From: Lepiota brunneoincarnata
Lineage: Eukaryota; Basidiomycota; Agaricomycetes; Agaricales; Agaricaceae
Length of the DNA: 64,000 nt
Reading direction: 5' to 3'
Assembly (NCBI GenBank): GCA_023014365.1
Contig: JAEBUN010000003.1
Span: 3,033,118-3,097,117 of the forward strand
The notes beneath the pieces are model-generated. The model saw only the letters and a list, made by a program, of their open reading frames with translations, ran no database searches and was not told the DNA's origin. Positions 11,689 through 20,979 of this stretch are shown here, in pieces. The first letter of the stretch is position 1. Every line of letters starts with the position of its first letter. Both the position numbers and the translations under genes were made by a program.

Positions 11689-11983
11689 ACAATGCAGAGT
11701 ACATTGGTAGTGATAAGGGTGCAGATGAAGTGGGAGCAGGTAGTAATGGGGGAGTCAGTAGTGATGATAGGGAAGAGGGGGGTAGTGATGACAAGGAAGA
11801 GACAGGGCTTGGCAAGGAGGAAGGGACAGGTTATGAGGAGGAGGAAGAGACAGGTTGTGATGAGGAGGAAGAGATAGGTTGTGATGAGGAAGAGACAGGT
11901 CATGATGAGGAGGAACCTGAGGACAGTGATGAGGACACTGGTGTTTTGGTGGGGGTAAAGAGAAAAGCAAAGCAGAGTGCTGG

Positions 11984-12643
11984 TGTTAGAGCCAGTGCGG
12001 GTCGGGACTGAGGCGGAGGGTCGGGGTGGTAACCTTGATATAAGGTAACCAGGGGACAGGGCGAAGTTAGTACGTAGACTTCGGGACCAAGGCGGAGTAT
12101 GTCGGGCGGGGGGTTGGACTTGCGGCCTCAGCGTATGTGCTGTGCCCTCCTACTGTCCTAGTCCATATTTCAGGAAGTCGGGGCCGAAGCGGAGCGAGGC
12201 AGAAGAGAGGAGAGGATAGAGAACAGGGAGCTGGTCCACTGCTCGATTCGATTATCAGACTGAGGAGTACAAGCCAAGTACCTACAGTATATATACTACT
12301 GGCCTTACAAACTATGACTCATACTGATTACGTGCGGAGCGAAGTGGAGGCCGATATAGTTACAACAGATTATGAACAGATTACGAATGGAATGGAAACC
12401 GGTACAGGTATGGAGACCGATAACATATCGTGACTACGGACGGGAAATGGAGACTGGAGCTAGAGACACCAAGGGTCAGGTGACCTCGGCATGTGTGGAG
12501 GTGGTCGCGTGATCGGGGCAGTGGGTTGCGGTCGGAGCAAGTTGGGGCCAAGTCGGAGGGCAGAGGGTTGTTGTGTGGAGCACATGTGGAATCGAGAAGC
12601 TGAAGTTTAAGTGATTAGACTCTGGGTTGGCATGGATATGACA
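11984..12643 (-). mobile_element. Solo LTR of the chromovirus family with GCTGG duplication
   Basis: It closely matches the chromovirus LTRs at 31737-32387 and 38660-39311, reading TGTTAGAGCC to GATATGACA on the plus strand. The chromovirus is coded on the minus strand, so this LTR is also minus-oriented. GCTGG flanks it on both sides (11979-11983, 12644-12648). It is CpG-rich within a CpG-poor region and splits the C-terminal codons of the host gene exactly in frame. Confidence 0.9.
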
Positions 12644-12676
12644 GCTGGAAAGATGAAGAGGCTAAGGAGAAAATAG

Positions 12677-13731
12677 TGTAGGAAGGTTGATGAGTCCAAG
12701 AGGGGAGAAGAGTGTCTTTGAGTCGGACTAGGGGAGGAAAGAGATTGTGATGAGTATTCAAGATACAAGGATATATTTTCACTGGAGAATGAATCCCCCA
12801 AACTTCTATATTAAATATGATAGAGAAAGTGGTCCTATGTTACTTGTTGGCTAGAGAAGACAATGAATGCACAAAAGGGAGTGAAACTATATAACTACAT
12901 ATGAGAGGACATATAGGTGAAACAAATGTAATGGAGGTAGATTTTTGTGGGATGGGAACACAGAGAAAAACTTACAAGTACATTATGAAGAAATTTTACA
13001 TACATTTTATGGGGACTTATCTGAAGACTGAAGGTATGAACAATCCAGAGTCATCGTTCCATTCCATCATTTGTCATCCATGTCCAACATTTGTCATCTC
13101 CATACCATTTCCACACATAGCCAGGAGGCTACTCCCACAATAGTGAAGGTTGGGAGACAGAGGGAGGGAAAGATGGGATCAAGGAATCTAGGTAAGAGGA
13201 AGAGCTGTACTTCACTACCCTATAATACATCTTTCTAGCTAGCTAGCCATCATCTGCCCTCTGCAACAGTACAGTTATATTGTTGCTTATCACTGCAGTA
13301 ATGGTTATCAATCACAACTATTTTTGACGTTCATACCTGAGGGGGCTGACCACCTGAACACTCAATTCCTGCAGCTTTCATAGTTGAGAATGACAACCGA
13401 GATTGTTGTCTCTTCCACTGACTAATTGCCATGATTTACCCCAGAACAAAGGTTGTGATTTCCTTCGGAATAAGGGTAGGATTTTCTTCAGTTTCCTTCT
13501 GAACAAAGGTTGTAAATCTTTAATAATTCAAAGCAAATCACAACCCCTCACAACCCTAAATGAAGCAACATTCCTCCATTAAGTGTGATAATTAAGTGTA
13601 CTAGGGTGTGTAAATTGCTACATTATCAATGAATATTTGCAACACTAATATTTCCATATATGGTGGGAATTGACCACCCCTTATGTCAGAATCAGGGGTT
13701 GTTTTTTACAACCCCCTGGGTCTTACAGTGT
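12677..13731. other. Intergenic, no gene recognised
   Basis: AT-rich with short open frames that show no domain or codon pattern I trust. It ends where the duplicated segment begins at about 13732. Confidence 0.4.
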
Positions 13732-15990
13732 AAGTGTGCCAAATAATCCTGTTTCACAAAGTCCATTAATAAATCGCCACAGGACAAGTCCCATCCCTGT
13801 ATGGTCAGACACCTTACTCCCTGAGGTACCGAATTTATCGTCTGCAATAAACACGGCTTACGACACGAATAGACATAAGCATAACGCACCGGCCTTTAAT
13901 TTCTGACGTGGAACCTCCGTTAACATCCAGGGTCCGACTGGGGGAGAGCTGCCAAGTAGGTGAACAGACTCTTGTTCTCAAAGTATACATCGTGAATCCC
14001 CCATCTTAGGTGCATAGCCATCGCTCTATGTTTTGGGATTGGGGTTGGTGCTTCGTTAGATGATGGCACGAGATCTGCTGTTCCTTGCTTCAAGATTGCG
14101 CGGGGAAGTGTTGCTGGTTAACCGAGGTAACGCGTACAATTTTCGGGATCATGACCGGGTGATGTCTCACCCAAGATACCTTTCTGTTTGGATCTGCAGA
14201 TGTATGGCGAGGCGAGATATTGGGGCTATGGTCACAAGTAGCGCATCCCGCCACAGCGTAGGGGCCTTCCAGTATCACCAGATAGCACCTAATCAAGACA
14301 ATCCAGCACCATTCGAAGCGATGAGCTAGTGCTTTACGTCGTCCGTAATTGTTGGAGGGTATTAATAATATGATCAGTGAAAAACGCAATTCACTGATCG
14401 TTGTGCATGTAAGATAGCCTGCAAACTCAATGGGGGAAGTTCTCGCATACTATTTCGTCCGAGTGGCGTGCAGATGGAGCAGACTGGAGATGTATTGAGA
14501 GCTCGATGTGACCTTTGGCACGGCCTCAGTAAGAAAATACAATCGTAGACAATCTCAATAGGTAACATGCTGTAACCGGTAGCTACATATTCTCGTCTAT
14601 CCTACATAGTGTGACCGGTAGTAACGGTCACAGTGGTTACACTTTTAATCATCAACTCTCATCGCAGAGACCGTTCAGATCGAATTCTGACCGTAATTCT
14701 AAGTGTAATTCTACCTGGAACGTCAACGCGTTTCACATGCGGACCGAATATAACCTCGCTATGAATACTCTAGTGAACAGTGCTACTACTCACGAGAACG
14801 TCGGGTCTCAAAGAAAAGTTCATTCCTCTGTTTGCCGCAGGTGCGGACCAACCTTGCTTCGCATCAAAAGAACAGCCTGCCGAGGTATTTTAAAACAAAC
14901 GGAAGCAGAGCTTGCACACTGTGATTGCCTTGCGGGATGGCCAACGATCCGGAGAAGTAACAATGTCAGTAGAAATATGCTATTAAGCTTCGGACCACCT
15001 CTTGGCCAGTCACGAACTGATATTCGAACCCTCTCAGGTACATCGCCCACACTATATGTGCCTGTCTTCGGGAAGCATAGGCCGTTGATCGACGTTATTT
15101 GGTGTGGCATTGTTCCACACTACACCCTGCTCGTTGCATCAAAGGTCATATGCTGAATATAGTGCAAATTGAGCCCAGACTTCGCAAAACATTGGATGTG
15201 GCCCTAGGGTGACCCTATATGGCCCATGATGAAGCTACATATCCTGCATTCTCACTGCAGACTTCCAAGCTCATTTCTCTCCATGCCTGCTTTATCAAGT
15301 CAGATGCTCGTTCGGCAACTGCATACACAGGTGCCTGTGTATTAGCCACTGGACTGAAGGGCTATGAATGACGGGATTCAAAAGATGGTACATGCCAGTG
15401 AAAGTACTGCAAACTCACTATGACTGGTGCATCCACAATGCGTAATCCTGAGATGCCCTTCACCAGCAAGTCTGGGCTAACCACACCATATGTTGCGAAT
15501 GAATTGGTCAGTTTCTTCTTCTAAAGTTGCGCTTGGGGGTGGTGCGATGTGGTCCAGAGTGAATCCCCTCCAAGCGGGTGAGATCACGAATCGCTGGGCT
15601 GTCTTGGCTGCTTCTTTCACTATTGCAATGTTGACTAACGGTAGCTCAAAAGGCTCGTTTTTTTTGAGTGTGACTGAACCACCTGAGGTTAAACCGGAAA
15701 GGATGAGTTCTTTCGAGGCTGTGAGCTGGTGACGAGGATCCAAGAGACTGTTTATTCATGGGGCCTATCGTCAACTGAGAAACCACGTACCCGTCTGGCT
15801 TTGTGCGAACTCTGCTGTTCTGAAACTGCCTCTTGGTGTTTGCAAACCCCGAGTGACACACGCCCCAACGAGCACTGAGAGGTTAGATCGATCAAGGACA
15901 GGGTCTAAGTAAGCTGTTGCAGCACTGCAACGGGTTCCATTTGCAATAGAGAACTGGCACCATGCTTTTAATGCTTGCTGCAGCTATGTG
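13732..15990. repeat. Segmental duplication, copy A
   Basis: From AAGTGTGCCAAATAATCCTG the text matches copy B starting at about 20980, with scattered substitutions and small indels. The match covers a carboxylesterase fragment (about 14190-14329) and the 3' part of a GMC oxidase gene. In copy A the middle of the oxidase gene is missing: the C-terminal exon text at about 15743 joins straight to exon text that in copy B lies near 23510. Confidence 0.75.
14186..14329 (+). pseudogene. Carboxylesterase C-terminal fragment (copy A)
   Basis: QMYGEAR followed, after a small indel, by AMVTSSASRHSVGAFQYH parallels the end of the longer carboxylesterase gene at 29813-31736 (QMYGKAR... AMITDSTSSHNVGAFQYR). 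Only this piece is present, so it is a remnant carried in the duplicated segment. Confidence 0.6.
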
Positions 15991-16300
15991 AGGAACCCAA
16001 CACTTACTGACGCCAATGGGCCTCCCAGCATTGGAATCTTCGCAATGACTTTAACGGCGGAGGGGATGAGCTTTTTAGAAGTTGTGAGCTGGTGGCGGGG
16101 GCCTCGAGAAACTATTCGTAGTGGTCATCGCCGGTTGAGACACAGCGTACTCGGCTGGTTAATTGTGAACTCCACCGTTTTGAAACTGCATCTTGAAGCT
16201 TGCAACACCAGAGTGATATAGATCCCGACGAGCACCAGGGTGAGGACCTATCTGTGCTGAACATCGTTTGTACAATACTGGTGGCGGTGTGAGAGGGCGC
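15240..16300 (-). pseudogene. Rearranged GMC oxidoreductase remnant
   Basis: Minus-strand text includes TSGGSVTLKKNEPFELPLV and a later C-terminal stretch, both typical of the GMC oxidase C-terminal domain. LTASKELILS, the conserved motif before the substrate domain, is joined directly to it with about 100 codons missing between. Further left to right (15740-15990) lie middle-exon fragments, and 16051-16240 repeats part of them again (GGGGATGAGCTTTTTAGAAG versus GGAAAGGATGAGTTCTTTCG). This is a scrambled paralogue of the gene at 22377-24716. Confidence 0.7.
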
Positions 16301-16475
16301 CAAATTGCAATCAGGGGATGCGTGGTGGATCAGAGAGTATAAGAAGGTTGTTCAAACGTCCATGGGGAACATTGAGGCTTACCATATTGCTGACTGCCTC
16401 TTCACGCTTCTCCGCATGCGACAGGTAGAGAACTCAATGTTATGTCATTATTATCGGAAATACACAACATCATCT

Positions 16476-19400
16476 CTACGGGGGGAGCGGAAATGTCGAC
16501 GAGGAAACATCGTCGATAAACTCGACTAAAATGTTTTGTAGTGTATAATAACCCTCAACCACAACCAACTTCAACTCCAACTCGTGTTTCCCCGCCTCAA
16601 ATAACCGTTCAAACCTGAAACTGCATAGTCGAGGTTCATCAAGGGGGATTTCGTCGTCCTGGATCTTGAGAAGTTCAATGCCTCCTTCTAGAATTGACAG
16701 AGCTGCAGATTCGTGCCGGCGGTGTAACAATTTGAGCCGCAGGTGTGTTGGGGCTGCGAGGAATATCATGAGGTGTGCAATTGTGTGTTTTGTATTCACA
16801 ATCACTCCGTGAAGTGCCCAAGATGGAGTAAAATAGAAAGTTGATGAATTGGTGGTTTGCTGTGTCCACCAATTGTCGCGATTGCGTTTGATGAAAGGGA
16901 GAACAATTTCATTACGAGAAGTATCACCGAGGTAGAGCAGATGTGTATTTTCGGCGATGGGGTGGTCTTTTGCTATGCCGATCACGGTGCGAGCGAACCG
17001 GTTTGCGATGACCGCATCAACAACATCGGGGTGACGATCTGTGACGTCATAGATCGTCGCAACACTGAGTCTTGCACCAAGCAGCCCGTGTTCACGCGGG
17101 AATTTTTGAAAGGCTGCGAACCTTGAGTAAATGCTCCAGGCTGGCGAAGGGGGAGGCTCTGAGTACACCTCATCCAATTGGCCCGGATTCGCATCCCTAA
17201 TCCGCTTAATTCTCTCTTCCATCTCTGTCCATATGCCATCCAGAGGGGAGCGCTGGCGTGCCAGCCTCTCCTGTATGTTTTTCAGAAGATAACGATCAGA
17301 AGACCAGTGGAAGACCACTGGGAGTTGGTCCTGGGGATCGGGAACAACACCGCCTGCAATCACTGTCTCCCATGCTTTGTTGACTAAATCCTGGTGCGTC
17401 TGCCACCACTCTTGAGCATTCTCCATATTTCCCTCCACGGCTCGCCTGGCTGCTATCTCCATCCTCCCTTTTGCTTGCGCCCACTCACCCTCCAATCGCT
17501 TCTTCCGCCCAGCAGACCACTCAAGGAAAAACCAGTCCCTCATCCATTCTCGTCCCTTCAACTGGAGAACTGCCTCAATATGTTCTTCAATCCGTGAATT
17601 AAGCACCTCCTCCAGTCCTACTGACATCTTCAAGAGAGCCAGCTCGTGTTTCTGCCACTCCACTGCCACCCATGCTTCCAACTGATCCAGCTCCAACTGC
17701 TTTCCCCGTTCGTTCGTCATCGGTTCTTCATTTACGAAAAGGCAGTCAATCAAGGCATCACTGCGCATCACCTCCATGCCCTCTACAAACCAGTCACCCC
17801 AAGTTTCCATGAGCCTTGTTTTGAGGTGGTGCTCATAACCCCGTTGTAGATACTCGTTATCATGCTCCACAAGTGGCCTCGGCATGAGGGAGCCGTGTTG
17901 GGTGGCCACCTGGTCCAGGGGCTTGGCCTCAAAACTCCACTTCATGAGCAGCGGGGCGGACAGTGGAGGTACAGACGGATAAGGAGTGGGAGAAGGGGGT
18001 ATCACGGAAGGGGAGTGGGATAAAGTCAGTTGGCCAAGCCGTGACACGAGCGTTTTGGTGAAGTGTTGGGTTCGTCGATGTACTACAGGTCGGTGTGCCT
18101 CGGCGCCAGGACGGTTCAAGGCACGCAACAGAGCATCGTAATGAGCTGTTAGCTCACGCAGAAGAACAGGATAATTTATCTTCCAGGGGTGTTTGTCACC
18201 AATCTCCAAAAGTAACGTAGCTTGCATTTCCATCTTGTCCATGTCAGGGTCGATGGAGCAATTCGTGTACACAATCCTCCCCAGGTCTCGGTACACCACA
18301 AATGCCATACGCTTGTTTGCATCCAGTACGGTCATAGAGAGGCGCTTCCGTCCTTCGGCCCCAGATAACGTAAAATATAACACGATATTTGGATAACCCT
18401 TGAATTGTTCCAGTGGACCCGTATAACCAGTGATGAACTCGAGGAATCGCTGTTCTGGAACCAAAGGAAGGGTATTGTCAAGTAGCTCCACATCCTTCTC
18501 GGTCGTGACCAAAGGTTCATGTTCAGTCAATTCCAGATGTACGGTGAAATCGGTCTTCTCGTCCCATCTAGGATTCCACGCCCATATCAAAATGCGCACT
18601 ATCGAGAGTGCAACCTCTACCCCCAGCCATATTGCAGGGCCGTTGGATGTGCTGTTCGAAGCAAGTGTAAACGATCCGACGTATCCAGCTATAGCCGCAG
18701 GAATTGCAAGTAAAAGGACTATCCATGAGGATATGATGAAGATCCAGTCTCTGACCGGATTACGAAAGTGCAATTTGTGCTGACGCCGCAAGTGCCCCAA
18801 AAGATCATCACGATTGATCACCGTGAATGGGTTATCAGGGTCTTGGTTTGAGGTAGAAGGTTGCACCGGCATTGGGATGGAGACGTATGGCTGGGCAGGA
18901 GGATGGGGTAGAGGGGGCGAACCATTGGGTGGCTGCACTGGGGGATGCGATTGGGCTGGGGAATGAGGTGAGGGACCCTGGGGGCTCTTTCCCAGCGTGT
19001 TTGACGAAGAGGGTACCTGGATCGGGGGAGGGAGTTGGGAGCATTGAGGCGACTTTGTCAGATAGTTCTCGAGGCTCCAGAGGCACTCCTCAGCAATGAG
19101 ATCTCCATCCCACCGAACATGGCCCTGACTCTGAAGACGCAGCTCAGGCCTATCAACCCCTTTTGCTTGGAGATCATGCAGAATTTGCCGATGCAACGTC
19201 ATGAAGATGATCCGCTTCTTCATGACCGAAATGGTGCGAGATTGGATAAGGAACTGGGAGCAAACCGAAGCCAGGCAACTGCCTAGCGTGCGCACGAGTG
19301 GGAAAACCCACGCCAACCCCCCCGCACCCAAAACAAGATGGAAATAGGGTGTATAACTCAACACAGCGGCAATGATGGTACACAGGACAAGTTGGACATT

Positions 19401-19949
19401 CCACCAGAAAGACTTCCATTCGATTGTAAGGTTCTCGGGGCTGTCGATGTGCTTTTCGTTGAGCATCTGTATTAGCCGGCTCTCTGCGGTATAGCGTTTG
19501 TTATCCATCGCAATCATAGGAGCAACCTTCCCCACGGGCTTGAAACCAGCGTCGTCGAGGACTCTGGCTCCACACCACCGAGGTCCCGAAAATGCGAGCG
19601 ATGGTTTAAGTGAGCGGGAAAGTTTGATAGAAGGGATGGAGATGCTTGCGATGAGGACAGATATCGCGGTCTTGACGATACCCGGACTGCCGAATAGGGA
19701 GAGAGGCGCAGCGGCCGCGTAGAGGTATCCTCCCTCAAGAGCCGAACCGACGTGCTTTTCACATTGTTCAGTCCCGATTAGAGGCAGGAGAGCAGAAAGG
19801 TCCTGTATTCCACCAGTCAGTGTCCCGCCAAAGTCCGACATCGCTATAGAAGCTGTGAGCAGGCACGATGCGCTGGACAGACATACACCTGACCTTTGTT
19901 CGAGGAGCTTTGAATCCAAGTAGATGGATCGCAGATAACCGAAAGACAA
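16476..19949 (-). CDS. Large predicted membrane protein, unknown function, intronless
   Basis: An uninterrupted 1157-residue frame, unusual here because neighbours have many introns. I would start at residue 1 (19949) or at Met37 (19841, MSDFGGTLTGG). The data do not decide. Predicted membrane segments lie at about residues 183-203, 205-228, 402-424 and 438-457. Residues 301-371 form a Pro/Ser-rich linker (PHSPAQSHPPVQPP) between the two hydrophobic pairs. The remaining 700 residues look soluble and Trp/Arg/Glu-rich, with a helical stretch near 800-900 (WMRDWFFLEWSAGRKKRLEG). No catalytic motif is recognised. It sits between the two copies of a duplicated segment but is itself single and undamaged, so it is probably a working gene. 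Confidence 0.8.
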   Translation of the reverse strand: MSFGYLRSIYLDSKLLEQRSGVCLSSASCLLTASIAMSDFGGTLTGGIQDLSALLPLIGTEQCEKHVGSALEGGYLYAAAAPLSLFGSPGIVKTAISVLIASISIPSIKLSRSLKPSLAFSGPRWCGARVLDDAGFKPVGKVAPMIAMDNKRYTAESRLIQMLNEKHIDSPENLTIEWKSFWWNVQLVLCTIIAAVLSYTPYFHLVLGAGGLAWVFPLVRTLGSCLASVCSQFLIQSRTISVMKKRIIFMTLHRQILHDLQAKGVDRPELRLQSQGHVRWDGDLIAEECLWSLENYLTKSPQCSQLPPPIQVPSSSNTLGKSPQGPSPHSPAQSHPPVQPPNGSPPLPHPPAQPYVSIPMPVQPSTSNQDPDNPFTVINRDDLLGHLRRQHKLHFRNPVRDWIFIISSWIVLLLAIPAAIAGYVGSFTLASNSTSNGPAIWLGVEVALSIVRILIWAWNPRWDEKTDFTVHLELTEHEPLVTTEKDVELLDNTLPLVPEQRFLEFITGYTGPLEQFKGYPNIVLYFTLSGAEGRKRLSMTVLDANKRMAFVVYRDLGRIVYTNCSIDPDMDKMEMQATLLLEIGDKHPWKINYPVLLRELTAHYDALLRALNRPGAEAHRPVVHRRTQHFTKTLVSRLGQLTLSHSPSVIPPSPTPYPSVPPLSAPLLMKWSFEAKPLDQVATQHGSLMPRPLVEHDNEYLQRGYEHHLKTRLMETWGDWFVEGMEVMRSDALIDCLFVNEEPMTNERGKQLELDQLEAWVAVEWQKHELALLKMSVGLEEVLNSRIEEHIEAVLQLKGREWMRDWFFLEWSAGRKKRLEGEWAQAKGRMEIAARRAVEGNMENAQEWWQTHQDLVNKAWETVIAGGVVPDPQDQLPVVFHWSSDRYLLKNIQERLARQRSPLDGIWTEMEERIKRIRDANPGQLDEVYSEPPPSPAWSIYSRFAAFQKFPREHGLLGARLSVATIYDVTDRHPDVVDAVIANRFARTVIGIAKDHPIAENTHLLYLGDTSRNEIVLPFIKRNRDNWWTQQTTNSSTFYFTPSWALHGVIVNTKHTIAHLMIFLAAPTHLRLKLLHRRHESAALSILEGGIELLKIQDDEIPLDEPRLCSFRFERLFEAGKHELELKLVVVEGYYTLQNILVEFIDDVSSSTFPLPP

Positions 19950-20084
19950 GAAAAGTCACTATGGTCTGAGGCTAGGATAATGAACAGCGACGGATATTTT
20001 AACCTGGGGGTTTGGGACAAGAGGGCCTCGTGGCGGCCTTGTTTAATTTGTCAAGCCACGTACACTACCAACCCGAGTCACGTC

Positions 20085-20232
20085 GGGCGCTCCTTGAAGC
20101 TTGAACTTAAGCGCTTTTCCCATGCACTGCTGCTGCTGCCGGCAAGAAGTCTCGTGGGGCCCATGCTCATGAAGATTATCCTGATGTCAGTCCCCCAACA
20201 TCATCAAGTCCCTCTCTGTGTGCTCATTTTGG
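20085..20232 (+). pseudogene. Fragment of SDH1 exon plus intron
   Basis: The text reads GCTGCTGCTGCCGGCAAGAA, then codons matching [14 protein letters not shown], then GTCAGTCCCCCAACATCATC. This parallels SDH1 exon 27875-27980 and the start of its last intron. Because intron sequence is included, the copy was made from DNA, not from mRNA. It lies 5.7 kb upstream of SDH1 in the same orientation. Confidence 0.7.
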
Positions 20233-20371
20233 TTCGATTCCAAGACCTCGCACTTTCGCAGTTCGCTACCCTATCCTCGGAGACGGCCGGCCTGATGCTT
20301 AAGTAAGGATCTGGCTAAGGAATTATATATAGATAGATAGATGAAAAAGTCGTGGTGTAAAAGACTACGCA

Positions 20372-20979
20372 GTGGGCGGGCCTCTCATTAGGCACCATGC
20401 CATGAGGGGTCCGAGTGGGAGGGATGCCCCAGGTACCTGTACGGGGTCTTCCTGTGAGAGGCCTCGGTCCTTGTCGCACCAGTCACACAATCCATGTTCT
20501 CCTAAACGTCGAAGAATAGATAACACTCCCCTACTGTCGGGATCCCGACACCCCACCTCATTACTAATTCTTCCTCAGCGAAGCCGCAATTCCACCAATC
20601 ACATACCTTCTGAGTCTGCCGAGTTGCAGCTGCAGCCCACTCCAGGAGTACTGTCCCCTCAAGAAAGCTCCACATCATATTCGTCGTACCCCGCCAATAT
20701 GACGATAAAAAGGAGGAGGTAGTTTCTCCTTTCCTCGAACGCTCTCCCGAACCACCCAATTTTGCAGCCAAAATCAAGGCTGAAGAGATATCCTTCCCTG
20801 CCAAGCTTCCGCCGATCAAACAGGAAGCCGTTGAGCCGCCAATTAAACAAGAACCTACCGAGCCTATAACCCTTCAACGTAGGCTCGTCATGCAATCATG
20901 TTCTTTCTTCCCTATTCCAGAGTACTGCCGAAGATCTAAAGCTCTCTTTGCCATAGTGATGGTATGGCGATTGAATGGT
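20372..20979 (+). pseudogene. Partial gene, truncated at the duplication edge
   Basis: The first part contains a nuclear-signal-like PKRRRIDN. After a change of frame near 20690 (intron or indel) the text reads QYDDKKEEVVSPFLERSPEP, then three IKAEE/IKQEA/IKQEP motifs. These fit the hydrophobic-Lys-x-Glu sumoylation consensus, which is inference only. The text runs to about 20975, where the duplicated segment begins and coding sense is lost. It looks like the N-terminal part of a nuclear protein gene whose remainder was displaced. Confidence 0.35.

Larger units (their letters stand above)
6393..12676 (+). pseudogene. Host gene (unknown, probably nuclear) split by two LTR insertions
   Basis: Exon 1 (6393 or 6399 to 6708) is Lys/Pro/Ser/Thr-rich, likely disordered. 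An intron of GC-AG type (6709-6756) leads to an exon reading EIDKLKKTTALKAKG and IPRPHGTIADLQ. Two GT-AG introns follow (about 6903-6941 and about 7045-7108), then an exon running to 7286. A gag-protease LTR element occupies 7287-11688. Beyond it the same frame continues (NAEYIGSDKG...) through an acidic array of TGCDEEE-like units. A second solo LTR (11984-12643, duplication GCTGG) then interrupts. Beyond it eight residues of basic tail (KMKRLRRK) end at TAG 12674-12676, so the original protein ended in a nuclear-localisation-like segment. The helical middle (GNWATIKIIRMALKN) resembles a family I recall from mushrooms without known function. With the insertions removed the frame is open end to end. 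Confidence 0.65.

Noticed and set aside
11589..11970. Long Leu/Pro/His-rich minus-strand frames
   Set aside because: They are the complement of the acidic GAGGAGGAAGAG repeats of the host gene exon; low-complexity shadows.
13740..15156. Open frames of 60-180 residues in both duplicated segments
   Set aside because: Apart from the esterase fragment they are not preserved between the two copies (shifts and stops differ) and show no motif.
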